Origin: Dawidia cretensis
GTDB lineage: Bacteria > Bacteroidota > Bacteroidia > Cytophagales > Cyclobacteriaceae
NCBI RefSeq assembly: GCF_018598175.1
Contig: NZ_JAHESE010000003.1
Coordinates: forward strand, 124,001 to 188,000
Direction: 5' to 3'
Length of the DNA stretch: 64,000 bases
Shown here: positions 7,578 through 16,936 of the stretch, piece by piece
Numbering within the stretch: position 1 is the first letter of the stretch
Layout of the letters: each line of letters opens with the position of its first letter
Position numbers and translations under genes: made by a program
The notes under the pieces: generated by a model
What the model saw: only the letters and a program-made list of their open reading frames with translations
The model's database searches: none
What the model was told of the DNA's origin: nothing

Positions 7578-8856
7578 TGCCAAACGCGTGAAGGTCGTTC
7601 CAATAATTAGGATATGATTTCCGTACTACGTCAGGTTGCTCGATCGTTACGTCCATGACGGTGACGAGAGGAGCAAACGCCATCGCCATACGGTGATCTT
7701 TATACGTGGCAAACGACGCCGATGCCGGCAATTGTTGAGAAGGAACCAACGTCCAGTGCTCTGTAGAATCCTCTACTAAATCAGCACCAATCTTTCGCAG
7801 CTCATTTTGCAGGGCCGCGATGCGGTCAGTCTCTTTAATGCGCAGGCTTTCCAATCCCGTGAAGGAACCGCGAATGCCTTTAGCAGCACACACCACCGCT
7901 ACCGTTTGGGCCAGGTCGGGACAGTGCGTAAAGTCCCACGCCACGGTAGCCGCACTTTCTTTTTTAGTGAGTGTTAGCAGGCCACCATCGTATACCGCGC
8001 GAACGCCAAGTATATCCATGATTTGTACAACAACGGAATCGCCTTGCAGTGATGACTGGAAAAGACGGGGCAGCGATATTGTTGCATCCTGCGCCAAGGC
8101 AGTAAATGCAAACCAATAGCTGGCGGCAGACCAATCCGACTCTACGGTAAAGGGCGCGGGTGTATAATGCGTTGGAGGTATTATAACTTTGTCGTCCAGC
8201 AGGGTAGAGGAGGCCCCGAAGTGTTTCATCAACGCAGCAGTCATTTCAATGTATGGACGGCTGCCCACCTTGCCTTCCAGTTCCAACGTCAGGCCTTGCG
8301 GCAGCATTGGGGCAACCATCATCAGTGCAGAAATAAACTGGCTACTCACATCACCGCGAATGCGGATGGTGTCGCGCTGTTGACCGGCGAAGCCTTGTGT
8401 ACGCAGTGGCGGATAGCCTTCGCGACCAGTATAGGCAATATCGGCCCCGAGGCTGCGCAGTGCATCTACCAGAATGCCGATGGGACGCTCCTGCATACGC
8501 GCGGTGCCGGTGAGCGTCTTCTGCTGTTTGGTGACAGCAAAATATGCCGTGAGGAAACGCATGGTTGTGCCGGCATCTTCGACGTCGATGACCGGGTCTG
8601 TCGAGCCCACACGGCGGAGCATCAGTTGGGTATCGTTGGCATCCGACAAATTGTGCAGCTCGGCTGTGCCGCCTGCCAATGCGTTGATGATAAGCGCCCG
8701 GTTGCTAATGCTTTTCGAGGCGGGAAGAAGTGAAGTGGTACCCTTCAAAACATTCGTTCGCTTCAGGTGAATGGTTGTGCTCAATGGACTATAAAATTTG
8801 GTGGGCAAATTACAGTTTGTTCCAGGATATTTTTCCATCCTTTGAAACATTTGCAA
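7564..8856 (-). CDS. aroA: 3-phosphoshikimate 1-carboxyvinyltransferase (EPSP synthase)
   Basis: This enzyme joins shikimate-3-phosphate and phosphoenolpyruvate in the sixth step of the shikimate pathway. Visible motifs are LPASKSISNRALI (Lys48, Arg53), DAGTTMRFL, MQERPIG, GDVSSQFISALMM, LRIKETDRI and YKDHRMAMAFAPL. The domain order is complete. The start is uncertain. ATGs at 8856, 8850 and 8838 all add about 25 residues before the usual first beta strand. An in-frame TTG at 8784 (LSTTIHLKR) gives 406 residues and lies just behind a TAATTTG promoter-like element. It is convergent with the binding protein, and it is near aroB, which it does not share an operon with because of the gene between. 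Confidence 0.96.
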   Translation of the reverse strand: MQMFQRMEKYPGTNCNLPTKFYSPLSTTIHLKRTNVLKGTTSLLPASKSISNRALIINALAGGTAELHNLSDANDTQLMLRRVGSTDPVIDVEDAGTTMRFLTAYFAVTKQQKTLTGTARMQERPIGILVDALRSLGADIAYTGREGYPPLRTQGFAGQQRDTIRIRGDVSSQFISALMMVAPMLPQGLTLELEGKVGSRPYIEMTAALMKHFGASSTLLDDKVIIPPTHYTPAPFTVESDWSAASYWFAFTALAQDATISLPRLFQSSLQGDSVVVQIMDILGVRAVYDGGLLTLTKKESAATVAWDFTHCPDLAQTVAVVCAAKGIRGSFTGLESLRIKETDRIAALQNELRKIGADLVEDSTEHWTLVPSQQLPASASFATYKDHRMAMAFAPLVTVMDVTIEQPDVVRKSYPNYWNDLHAFGITSA

Positions 8857-8869
8857 ATGAATTCAAGTT

Positions 8870-9067
8870 ATGCAAAGTATGAGAACAACTTCAAAAATAG
8901 CAGTCTTAAGCCTGGCCTCCGGGGCCTTGTTAGCAGCATGGTTACTTACAGGTGATCGTAAGGTCAGAACCAGACATTTTGTTACCCGCAATACGGTCAA
9001 CCTGCGCAAGGTTCAAAAGACGGAAGACGAAAAGACCTTCGACGATTCAGAGATCTATTATATCTGA
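8870..9067 (+). CDS. Small membrane-anchored protein of unknown function
   Basis: This 65-residue protein has a hydrophobic segment at about residues 9-27 (IAVLSLASGALLAAWLL), then a basic stretch (GDRKVRTR) and an acidic tail (TEDEKTFDDSEIYYI). It looks like a single-span protein or an uncleaved signal anchor. It is divergent from aroA, with the start 13 bases from aroA's most upstream ATG, and its last ten bases overlap the end of aroB. I do not recognise a family. The length, composition and fit between two shikimate genes argue that it is real. Confidence 0.6.
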   Translation: MQSMRTTSKIAVLSLASGALLAAWLLTGDRKVRTRHFVTRNTVNLRKVQKTEDEKTFDDSEIYYI

Positions 9068-10101
9068 AGTGAACGGTAAAAACGAAGTGCTTCTTTTACC
9101 GCCTCAGGGCTGATCTCGCAATCCCATCGCGCGTTCCCGATTCCTTCCTGGAGAACGCACAATATTTTGTTGGCTTTATTTTTCTTGTCTTGTAACGTCA
9201 ACGTCGTAGCCGCTTCAATATCCTCTTCCATCAGCGCGACTTTTCCATATACAGAAAGAATATACCGGTATAGTTGTTGAAAGTCCGTCGTTGACAACAT
9301 GCCCCGTACCTCGGCAATATATCCCTCGGCAATAAGCCCTAACGCCACAGCCTCGCCGTGTAAAATGCGTCGGTTGCTACCCAATAAATAACTCTCCACG
9401 GCGTGACCAATCGTGTGGCCGGCGTTGAGAATTTTACGCAGACCTTTTTCGGTAGGATCTTCGGTGGTGACACGCGCTTTGAACGCTACCGAGTGACGTA
9501 CCAGGGTGTTCCAATCCTGGTCGGTAAATGAATTGCGCACAATCACATTCCACATGGCACGGTCGGAGATCAGCGTATGTTTAATCACTTCGGCATATCC
9601 CGAGCGGAGCTCAGCGGTAGGCAAAGTCTTCAGAAAGCCGCTGTAGAGTAACGTCATGACGGGTACCTGAAAAACACCGATGTGATTTTTCAGGTGTTGA
9701 AAGTCTACACCCAGCTTGCCACCAATGCTGGCATCGACCTGCGCCAGCAACGTAGTGGGTACAAGAATGAAATCAATACCGCGCTTGTACGTTGCGGCAC
9801 AAAATCCGCCCATGTCGCCCAGCACGCCACCCCCCAATACAATCAACACCGCGTGGCGATCCAGCGCCTGCTCCGTCATGGCTTGCCAGATATACGTGCA
9901 GGTGTCGAGATTTTTCTGTTCCTCACCACTTTTCACTTCTATAACCTGGTGTGGAGGCAACGCCCGCTCCAACAGCGGGTAGCAGTGCCGCCGGCAGTTC
10001 TCGTCTGTGAGAACGGCCACCTGGCTGTATTTTTTTTTCTGAAGGATTGCCAATAAATCATTGGTAGGATCGGCGGAAAACAAAATGTTATCGGGCAGCA
10101 T
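9058..10101 (-). CDS. aroB: 3-dehydroquinate synthase
   Basis: This enzyme converts DAHP to 3-dehydroquinate, the second step of the shikimate pathway, using NAD and a divalent metal. Motifs seen are the NAD-binding GGGVLGDMGGF, LVPTTLLAQVDASIGGK, the metal-binding Glu/His in GYAEVIKH and NAGHTIGHAVE, and HGEAVALGL. I chose ATG 10101 (347 residues, starting MLPDNILF), which gives the normal family length. A longer frame to 10224 would overlap the divergent proline dehydrogenase gene and its promoter. It reads towards the small membrane protein and aroA. Confidence 0.96.
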   Translation of the reverse strand: MLPDNILFSADPTNDLLAILQKKKYSQVAVLTDENCRRHCYPLLERALPPHQVIEVKSGEEQKNLDTCTYIWQAMTEQALDRHAVLIVLGGGVLGDMGGFCAATYKRGIDFILVPTTLLAQVDASIGGKLGVDFQHLKNHIGVFQVPVMTLLYSGFLKTLPTAELRSGYAEVIKHTLISDRAMWNVIVRNSFTDQDWNTLVRHSVAFKARVTTEDPTEKGLRKILNAGHTIGHAVESYLLGSNRRILHGEAVALGLIAEGYIAEVRGMLSTTDFQQLYRYILSVYGKVALMEEDIEAATTLTLQDKKNKANKILCVLQEGIGNARWDCEISPEAVKEALRFYRSLQI

Positions 10102-10164
10102 CAGTCTTTGCGTAAACTTTTTTTCGAAAGTTATTAAAAACCTGACAACTCCGGGCCCCTCGTT

Positions 10165-10194
10165 TTTGCTAACGTCTGTAAGCGGGTATATTTG
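10165..10194 (+). promoter_or_regulatory. Promoter of proline dehydrogenase
   Basis: A -33 TTTG (10165-10168) and an exact -7 box TATATTTG (10187-10194) are separated by 18 bases, close to the Bacteroidota consensus. The ATG at 10213 follows 18 bases after the box. Confidence 0.7.
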
Positions 10195-10212
10195 CGCCAC
10201 TTTTAACAGCGT

Positions 10213-11400
10213 ATGCAGGCACACCCCAGGATTTCATTTGAAGACACCTCGGTGGCATTTTCTTACAAGTCCAATGCCGCCCTACGAAAAGCCAACTTTA
10301 TATTCTCGCTCGTCAACCATCCGTGGATCTCGTCCATGGCTATTGGGTCGACAAAGCTGGCGTTAAAGCTACACTTGCCGGTCGAGGGGCTGATCAAAAA
10401 AACGGCATTCGACCACTTCTGTGGCGGCGTGAGTATTGACAACTGCGACGATGAAGTTCGTACGCTGTCGCGTTACGGTGTCGGCACCATTCTCGACTAC
10501 TCGGTAGAAGGTGAAGCATCCGAAACGGGCTTTGACCAAACACTTGAAGAAACGCTGCGCACCATTCGCAAAGCGAAAAGCAACCCAAAGGGCATTCCGT
10601 TCTCGGTGTTTAAAGTAACGGGCCTTGCCAACATGGAGCTGCTGGAAAAGATCCAACGCCAGGACGCCCTAAGCCCTGCGGAGAACGAGGCCTACCAACG
10701 CATACAAAAACGGGTGGACGCGATCTGCAGCCTGGCCCACGCCAGTGGCATTCCCGTGCTGATAGATGCCGAAGAAACCTGGATCCAGGAGCCTGTCGAT
10801 GCGTTGGCGTATGAAATGATGGCCCGCTATAACCGCGAAAAAGCCATTGTCTTCAATACCTTCCAGCTGTACCGCAAGGCCACGCTGCAAAACCTGAAAG
10901 ATGCTTTTCGCGAAGCAGTGGAAAAAGGCTATCACCTCGGCGCCAAGCTGGTGCGGGGTGCGTACATGGAAAAAGAGCGCGCGCGGGCCGCAGAAATGGG
11001 CTACGAAGATCCGATCCAGCCCGACAAGGCCGCATCTGACAAAGCCTTTACCGAAGCGCTGGAATTTTGTGTCGTCAACTTGCGACAAATGGCTTTTATG
11101 TGCGGCTCGCACAACGAGCACAGCAATTTGTACCTCACGCAGCTTATGGAACAGCACGGCATTTCCAGCAACGACGAGCGCGTGTGGTTTGCGCAGCTGT
11201 ATGGCATGAGCGACAATATCTCCTTTAATCTGGCAAAGGCAGGCTACAAAGTGGCCAAATACATGCCTTACGGGCCGGTGCGGTCGGTCATGCCGTATCT
11301 GTTCCGGCGGGCCACGGAAAATACGTCTGTAGCCGGCCAGAGCAGCCGTGAACTGATTCTGATCCGGAAAGAGCTGCAGCGGCGAAGATCGGCGCAATAG
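10213..11400 (+). CDS. Proline dehydrogenase (monofunctional PRODH)
   Basis: This 395-residue FAD enzyme oxidises proline to pyrroline-5-carboxylate and passes electrons to quinone. The PRODH barrel motifs are present in order: IDAEETWIQ, FNTFQLYRK, GAKLVRGAYMEKER, CGSHNE, AQLYGMSD, KYMPYGPV and MPYLFRRATEN. It lacks the P5C dehydrogenase and DNA-binding parts of the bifunctional PutA, as is normal in this phylum. It is divergent from aroB and has its own consensus promoter. The 51-base gap to lysS holds another promoter, so the two are probably separate transcripts. Confidence 0.95.
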   Translation: MQAHPRISFEDTSVAFSYKSNAALRKANFIFSLVNHPWISSMAIGSTKLALKLHLPVEGLIKKTAFDHFCGGVSIDNCDDEVRTLSRYGVGTILDYSVEGEASETGFDQTLEETLRTIRKAKSNPKGIPFSVFKVTGLANMELLEKIQRQDALSPAENEAYQRIQKRVDAICSLAHASGIPVLIDAEETWIQEPVDALAYEMMARYNREKAIVFNTFQLYRKATLQNLKDAFREAVEKGYHLGAKLVRGAYMEKERARAAEMGYEDPIQPDKAASDKAFTEALEFCVVNLRQMAFMCGSHNEHSNLYLTQLMEQHGISSNDERVWFAQLYGMSDNISFNLAKAGYKVAKYMPYGPVRSVMPYLFRRATENTSVAGQSSRELILIRKELQRRRSAQ

Positions 11401-11427
11401 CCATCTTCCTTTTCTCCCTATTTCGCG

Positions 11428-11435
11428 TATTTTTG
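11428..11435 (+). promoter_or_regulatory. -7 box TATTTTTG for lysS
   Basis: An exact TAnnTTTG match 16 bases before the ATG at 11452. No clear TTTG element is seen at the -33 position. Confidence 0.55.
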
Positions 11436-11451
11436 CGGAAAATTTTAATTG

Positions 11452-13179
11452 ATGCAACTCAGCGAACAGGAGATCATCCGCCGGCAAAAGATGGATGAGC
11501 TCAGGAAACTAGGGATTGATCCCTATCCGGCCGATCTTTTTGAAATCAGCACCTCTGCCAAAGAGATCCTGGAAAAATACAAACAGGACGAAAACAATTT
11601 CAAGGACGTCTCCCTCGCTGGCCGTATCATGAATACGCGTGTCATGGGCAATGCCTCTTTTGTGGAGCTGCAAGACGAGACGGGCCGCATTCAACTTTAC
11701 CTGCGCCGCGACGACCTGTGCCCCGGCGAAGATAAAACCCTCTACAACACCGTCTTTAAAAAACTGCTCGACATCGGCGACATCATCGGTGTGAAGGGTT
11801 ACGCTTTTGTCACCCAGACCGGCGAAACGTCGATACACGTCACCGCGCTGACGGTATTGACCAAATCGCTACGCCCGCTGCCGATCACGAAAGAGACCGT
11901 CGACGAGCAAGGCGTCACGCACCGCCACGACGCCTTTACGGACTCCGAGCAACGGTACCGCATGCGGTATGTCGACATGATCGTAAACCCAGGGGTACGC
12001 GATACCTTCATTAAGCGCACGCAGCTGGTGAACTCCATGCGTCAATACCTCAACGCCAAAGAATACCTGGAAGTAGAAACGCCTATTCTGCAGCCGTTAT
12101 ACGGTGGTGCCGCGGCGCGTCCTTTCAAGACACACCACAATACGCTGGACATGACGTTGTACTTGCGTATTGCCAATGAGCTATACCTGAAGCGCCTTAT
12201 CGTCGGTGGCTTCAAGGGCGTCTACGAATTCTCGAAAGACTTCCGCAACGAAGGCATGTCGCGGTTCCACAACCCCGAGTTTACGCAGATCGAGCTGTAC
12301 GTAGCCTACAAAGACTATAACTGGATGATGGACCTCGTGGAAGAAATGGTCGAAAAAGTCGCCATCGACCTACATGGTACTACCCGCGTAACGGTGGGCG
12401 AAAACATCATCGACTTCCAGAGACCCTGGAAACGCTTCACTATGTTCGAGGCCATCCAACACTTTACAGGCATCGATATCTCTACCATGGACGAAGTACA
12501 ACTGCGCGACACCTGCCGCCAGTTGAACGTGCCGATGGACGAAACCATGGGCAAGGGCAAATTGATCGACCAGATCTTTGGTGAGAAGTGCGAGCACCAC
12601 CTCATTCAGCCGACGTTTATTACCGACTACCCGGTAGAGATGTCACCGCTGGCCAAGAAACACCGCAGCAAGCCGGGCCTGGTAGAGCGCTTTGAAGCCA
12701 TCTGTAACCGTAAGGAGATTGCCAACTCGTTCTCCGAGTTGAACGACCCCATCGACCAGCGTCAACGCTTTGAAGAGCAGCTGGAGCTGGGCAAGCGCGG
12801 CGACGAGGAAGCCATGACCCTGGACGAAGACTTCCTCCGCGCCCTGGAATACGGCATGCCGCCGACGGCAGGTCTGGGCATCGGCATCGACCGCCTGTCC
12901 ATGATCATGACCAACTCGGCATCGATTCAGGACGTGCTGTTCTTCCCACAAATGAAGCCCGAAAAGCCTATCGCTGGCTTTGACGAGAAGGAATTTGAAG
13001 CTGCCGGCGTACGCCCCGAGCTGATTCCGGTGCTACAAAAGCTAGGCATTCAGTCGCTGGCTCAGATGAAAGAGATGAAAGCCTCCAAGCTTTTCAACGA
13101 CGTATGCGGTACACGCAAAAAGATGAAGCTCGAGATCACCAACCCTACCCAGGAAGAAGTGGAAGGGTGGTTGAAATAA
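11452..13179 (+). CDS. lysS: Lysyl-tRNA synthetase, class II
   Basis: This 575-residue class II synthetase charges tRNA-Lys. The OB-fold anticodon domain covers about residues 55-160 ([19 protein letters not shown]). The catalytic core has motif 2 ([22 protein letters not shown]) and motif 3 ([26 protein letters not shown]). After the usual end of the bacterial enzyme at FPQMKP there is an extra C-terminal module of about 65 residues ([14 protein letters not shown] onward). It looks like a small helical nucleic-acid-binding domain and is usual in Bacteroidota LysRS. ATG 11452 is preferred over the TTG just before it. Confidence 0.97.
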   Translation: MQLSEQEIIRRQKMDELRKLGIDPYPADLFEISTSAKEILEKYKQDENNFKDVSLAGRIMNTRVMGNASFVELQDETGRIQLYLRRDDLCPGEDKTLYNTVFKKLLDIGDIIGVKGYAFVTQTGETSIHVTALTVLTKSLRPLPITKETVDEQGVTHRHDAFTDSEQRYRMRYVDMIVNPGVRDTFIKRTQLVNSMRQYLNAKEYLEVETPILQPLYGGAAARPFKTHHNTLDMTLYLRIANELYLKRLIVGGFKGVYEFSKDFRNEGMSRFHNPEFTQIELYVAYKDYNWMMDLVEEMVEKVAIDLHGTTRVTVGENIIDFQRPWKRFTMFEAIQHFTGIDISTMDEVQLRDTCRQLNVPMDETMGKGKLIDQIFGEKCEHHLIQPTFITDYPVEMSPLAKKHRSKPGLVERFEAICNRKEIANSFSELNDPIDQRQRFEEQLELGKRGDEEAMTLDEDFLRALEYGMPPTAGLGIGIDRLSMIMTNSASIQDVLFFPQMKPEKPIAGFDEKEFEAAGVRPELIPVLQKLGIQSLAQMKEMKASKLFNDVCGTRKKMKLEITNPTQEEVEGWLK

Positions 13180-13197
13180 TACCGTATTGATTATCAT

Positions 13198-13233
13198 AAA
13201 AAGGCGGTCTCGAATAGAGACCGCCTTTTTTTA
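13198..13233. terminator. Bidirectional terminator shared by lysS and lptD
   Basis: A perfect 12-bp stem (13200-13211 and 13217-13228) with a five-base loop is flanked by an A run on the left and a T run on the right, so it can end transcription from both convergent genes. The lptD stop codon lies in the T run. Confidence 0.85.
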
Positions 13234-15984
13234 TAGGTTATCAAAGAAAGGCTTGCGCCGCTCCAGCTTCAGATCCTGGAGCAAGCTGGACTTCACATTA
13301 ATCACAAAATAGAACTGCTGGAACTGACCGAAAGGCGTCCAGTTCACGCTCATGGTCCAGCAGTGCAGGTCGCGGTTAATACCCAGCTGCGTAATAGAGA
13401 ACTCGCCGTCTTCAAAGTGGTAGCCTGTGCTATAGGTAAACTTCCATTGCTTCGAGAGTGAGAAGTCGCCATTGGCCGTGACGGTCTGCGTAATCCTGGC
13501 TGCGGCGTTGACCGGGTGAGAGTACGCGGCGTTATAACTCAGGTTCAAGCTCCACGGTATGTCAAAGTCTACGTAGGCGTCGGGGTTTTCAATGAGAAAA
13601 TCCTTCTCTTGTTGTGGCAGGTCAGATTTGGCAATTTTATCGCGTGTGCTATTATTTTTATCGCGGGCTTTGGGGTTTAGGTTCGTGCTAATGGCTACGG
13701 TGGCGCTGGTGATCCGCCCGGCTTTTCCGTCTTTCCAGGCATACTGTTTCGAGCGATACTCGACGGTGCGACCCGTTTCAGCATTGAAGAGAGAGTCCCG
13801 ATACACATACGGATCCAGCGTAGCGGAGGCGTTCAGGTTAAACATGTTGTCGAGAATGTTGGTGTTCGCGGCGATACCAATCGGCGCCAGCTTGAACGAG
13901 TCAGCCATCAGGTTATAGCTGGTGTTAAACGACAGGTTATTCAACAGCATCACCTTGCGTGCAACGGAATCCTGTTCCCCTTGCACTTTCATTTCCACGT
14001 TGTTACCCAGGCTGAAGCCGATCGAGCCGCTTCGGCCGGTGGTAGAGCCGCCATAGACGGAGCCTTCGTGCCTGGATCTATAATAGAAAGGTTTGTTGTC
14101 ATAGTATACTGGCGTATATACCGAATCACCCTTTATTTCGTCGAAGGACCTTTTCAATTCTTTCACCGCACCGGCTTTAAAAAAATAGTCGCTGTTCGTG
14201 GTGAAGTCCGGAGTATACCCAAAGGACACCGAAGGATTGACTACGTGTCGGATAGCCTTGACTTTTCCTTTCTTAAAGAAATAGGTGCCATACATGCGGG
14301 TAGTAAGGCTGGTGCTTACGGAATAGTTCACAATGGTATTGAATCCATTTGTGGTATCCTTGACGTACATCTGGCCCCGGCTGTTAAATGCATAATTAAG
14401 CTTTTCCCAATACGATTTCGATTCTATCGAGATCGACGGCGACATGGTAAAATACTTGAACGCTTTAAAAGAGTACGAGATCGGTACCGATTGACGAATA
14501 CCTTTCCGCCCGTTCGTGAAGAACCGACTAAAATTGGCCGCGGTAAACGGCGCAATGCTGTCTTGCGTGGCGTTAATGGTGCGCCGCCCCAAGTTGTTGG
14601 TTACACGGTTCTGTGCCGTTAGCGAATACGAAATCGAAAAGTTATCCAGCACACCGATCTCACCCGATTTCTTTTGGAAAGGATAAATGTTCGTCATATT
14701 GGCCGTTAGCGTCGGCAGCGCCAGGTCCACATTTTTTGTAACGATGTCCTGGTTGTGGCTGGCATTAAGTGCCATGGTAAAAGGCGTGCCGGCAAAGCGA
14801 TGGCTATACGACACGTTCGAGCTCAGCTTCGTAGAGATGTTGCTCAGTGCCGCCGTGTACTGGGCATTGGGACTACCATACGACAAGAAGTTGTTCCGGT
14901 TGAAGGTAGACGTGGCGGCGTTAACAGAGGCCGAGAAACGTCCGTTGCCCTTCGACTGGGGCGAGTGGCTCCATGTCAGGCGGAAGTCTTCTGTATAATT
15001 GTTAGTCTCGATCTTATCGTCGGTATCCGAGTTACGCGAATAGGCAAAGTTCACCGTGCCGCTATATGCATACCGCTTCAGATAGCTGGAGTTAGCATAG
15101 ACAGCGTGGCCTCCTTTCGAGTAAATATCGCCCGTCAGGGCCAGCTTGACATATTCGCTGATGTCGAAGAAATATCCGCCGTTACGCAGGTTGAAGCCGC
15201 GGCGGCGCTCTTCGCCGTAAGACGGGAAGATAATACCCGATGAGCTTTTCCGTGGCGATGGAAACATACCAAACAGGAAACCCAGGGGAAGGGGAATCTC
15301 GTTGAACTCAAAATAAAAAGGCCCCGAGACAATCTTGTCGTGTGGTATGGCTTTGGCCTTACTGGAAATAATGCGGAAGTGCGGATGTTCGAGGTTACAC
15401 GTGGTGTAAGAGTTGTGAAGGCTAAGGACCTCGTTCTTCTCGTTTTTGAAAGCTGCGCGTGAGCTGACATAGCCTTCGCCCTGCGTGGTGACAACCTCAC
15501 TGATACGCGCACGGCGGGTCTTGAAGTTGTAGACAATATCTTTGGTTTCGTACAGCTCGGCACCATTTTTAAAGATAGGATATCCCACACGGTGGCCAAG
15601 CGAGTCGCGGCGGCCGTGTGCGGTAAGGGTATTGTTGGCGTAGTCAATAATAATTTCTTCGGCCTCGAGCTCGATTTCGCCGTATTTAATCTTCGCGTCA
15701 CCATACAACCAAACCATCTGGTTGTCCAGGGTGGCCCGGATCGAGTCCTTGGCCGAATAATTGATAGTAGTCTCAATGTCGCCCTTGGGTGGCGGAGTTT
15801 TGACCGTATCGGATTTGAGCGTATCCTTGGCTGTTGTCCCCAGTGGCGGAATTGAATCGGCCGAGGTCGGAATGGAATCGTTCGGAATACTAATAACCTC
15901 CTGTGGGGTTTTAATACGGGGTTCCACTTGCGCGGCGGCGACAGTGCTGATGAGCAAAAAAAGGAGGATACTAAAATGCCGCAC
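13231..15984 (-). CDS. lptD: LPS-assembly outer membrane protein LptD
   Basis: The N-terminal OstA-like domain (around residues 75-230: MVWLYGDAKIKYGEIELEA, then the KAIPHDKIVSGPF region) is followed by a long beta-barrel rich in alternating aromatic and polar residues. LptD inserts lipopolysaccharide into the outer leaflet of the outer membrane. The signal peptide VRHFSILLFLLISTVAAAQ suggests the GTG at 15984 as start (917 residues). The ATG at 16068 would extend the protein 28 residues over a promoter-like TAACTTTA and leave only ten bases before the divergent amidase. A Pro/Ser/Thr-rich linker follows the signal peptide. It is divergent from the amidase-MlaD pair, so envelope genes are grouped here. 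Confidence 0.88.
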   Translation of the reverse strand: MRHFSILLFLLISTVAAAQVEPRIKTPQEVISIPNDSIPTSADSIPPLGTTAKDTLKSDTVKTPPPKGDIETTINYSAKDSIRATLDNQMVWLYGDAKIKYGEIELEAEEIIIDYANNTLTAHGRRDSLGHRVGYPIFKNGAELYETKDIVYNFKTRRARISEVVTTQGEGYVSSRAAFKNEKNEVLSLHNSYTTCNLEHPHFRIISSKAKAIPHDKIVSGPFYFEFNEIPLPLGFLFGMFPSPRKSSSGIIFPSYGEERRRGFNLRNGGYFFDISEYVKLALTGDIYSKGGHAVYANSSYLKRYAYSGTVNFAYSRNSDTDDKIETNNYTEDFRLTWSHSPQSKGNGRFSASVNAATSTFNRNNFLSYGSPNAQYTAALSNISTKLSSNVSYSHRFAGTPFTMALNASHNQDIVTKNVDLALPTLTANMTNIYPFQKKSGEIGVLDNFSISYSLTAQNRVTNNLGRRTINATQDSIAPFTAANFSRFFTNGRKGIRQSVPISYSFKAFKYFTMSPSISIESKSYWEKLNYAFNSRGQMYVKDTTNGFNTIVNYSVSTSLTTRMYGTYFFKKGKVKAIRHVVNPSVSFGYTPDFTTNSDYFFKAGAVKELKRSFDEIKGDSVYTPVYYDNKPFYYRSRHEGSVYGGSTTGRSGSIGFSLGNNVEMKVQGEQDSVARKVMLLNNLSFNTSYNLMADSFKLAPIGIAANTNILDNMFNLNASATLDPYVYRDSLFNAETGRTVEYRSKQYAWKDGKAGRITSATVAISTNLNPKARDKNNSTRDKIAKSDLPQQEKDFLIENPDAYVDFDIPWSLNLSYNAAYSHPVNAAARITQTVTANGDFSLSKQWKFTYSTGYHFEDGEFSITQLGINRDLHCWTMSVNWTPFGQFQQFYFVINVKSSLLQDLKLERRKPFFDNL

Positions 15985-16078
15985 AAATACCGGGTTAAAG
16001 GTTAGGTTTTTAGCTTTTAGTGAAAAATTCACATTTTTGCGTAAAGTTATTGCAAATACATTGAACATTGTAAGGCCT

Positions 16079-16870
16079 GTGAGGAATATTGGACTAACCC
16101 TGCTTCTGATAGCAATAACCTTGCTAAATTATTTACCCGTTTCTGCTCAGCACGATTCGAAGGTCGATGTGATTGTCATCGACGCCGGTCATGGGGGCAA
16201 AGACAACGGTACCCGGGGCAAGAAAGTAAAAGAAAAGGACCTGGCCCTGAAGATCGCCTTGATGGTAGGGGAGTATATTGAAAAAAATGTCCCCGATGTA
16301 AAGGTGATCTATACGCGTAAGGACGACCGGTACCTGCCATTGGACGAACGGGCGGCCATTGCCAACAAAGCCAAAGCCGATCTCTTTATATGTATTCACG
16401 CCAATGCCAACCCTAACGCGAAGGCCTATGGTACCGAGACCTTTGTCATGGGAATGCACGTGGACGAAAAAAATCTCGACGTTGCCAAGCGCGAGAACTC
16501 CGTGATCCTCATGGACAAAGATTATAAGGAACGGTATGAGGGTTTTGAGCCCAACAGCCCCGAATCGTATATACTTTTTACACTCATTCAAAGCGCCTAC
16601 CAGGAAAGCAGCCTCAAGTTCGCCCAAAAGGTAGAAGGACAATTTAAAAATAAAGTAGGCCGTGTAAGCCGCGGCGTGAAGCAGGCTGGATTTGTCGTGC
16701 TCTGGCGCACCACCATGCCCAGCGTGCTGATCGAGACAGGCTTCCTCTCCAACACGGCAGAAGAGGACTTTTTGGCCACAGAACAGGGCCAGGAGCTGGT
16801 AGCTTCGGGCATCTACCGTGCTTTCAAAGAATACAAAAACGAAGTGGAATCCATAAAATCCCTAAATTGA
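16079..16870 (+). CDS. N-acetylmuramoyl-L-alanine amidase (AmiC-type, Amidase_3)
   Basis: This zinc amidase cuts the bond between MurNAc and the stem peptide during cell separation. Zinc and catalytic residues are visible in VIDAGHGGKDNG (His), KEKDLALKIAL (Glu), FICIHANAN (His) and PSVLIETGFLSN (Glu). I place the start at GTG 16079, which gives MRNIGLTLLLIAITLL...VSAQ, a good signal peptide, and 263 residues. The open frame runs 318 bases further upstream, but that part lies on top of lptD. It is followed after 66 bases by the MlaD-like gene on the same strand. Confidence 0.92.
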   Translation: MRNIGLTLLLIAITLLNYLPVSAQHDSKVDVIVIDAGHGGKDNGTRGKKVKEKDLALKIALMVGEYIEKNVPDVKVIYTRKDDRYLPLDERAAIANKAKADLFICIHANANPNAKAYGTETFVMGMHVDEKNLDVAKRENSVILMDKDYKERYEGFEPNSPESYILFTLIQSAYQESSLKFAQKVEGQFKNKVGRVSRGVKQAGFVVLWRTTMPSVLIETGFLSNTAEEDFLATEQGQELVASGIYRAFKEYKNEVESIKSLN

Positions 16871-16936
16871 CCACCGGAAACGGTACACGGCCTGGGCGGG
16901 AATCCATGGACTTCACAGCAACCGCATTTTATACGC

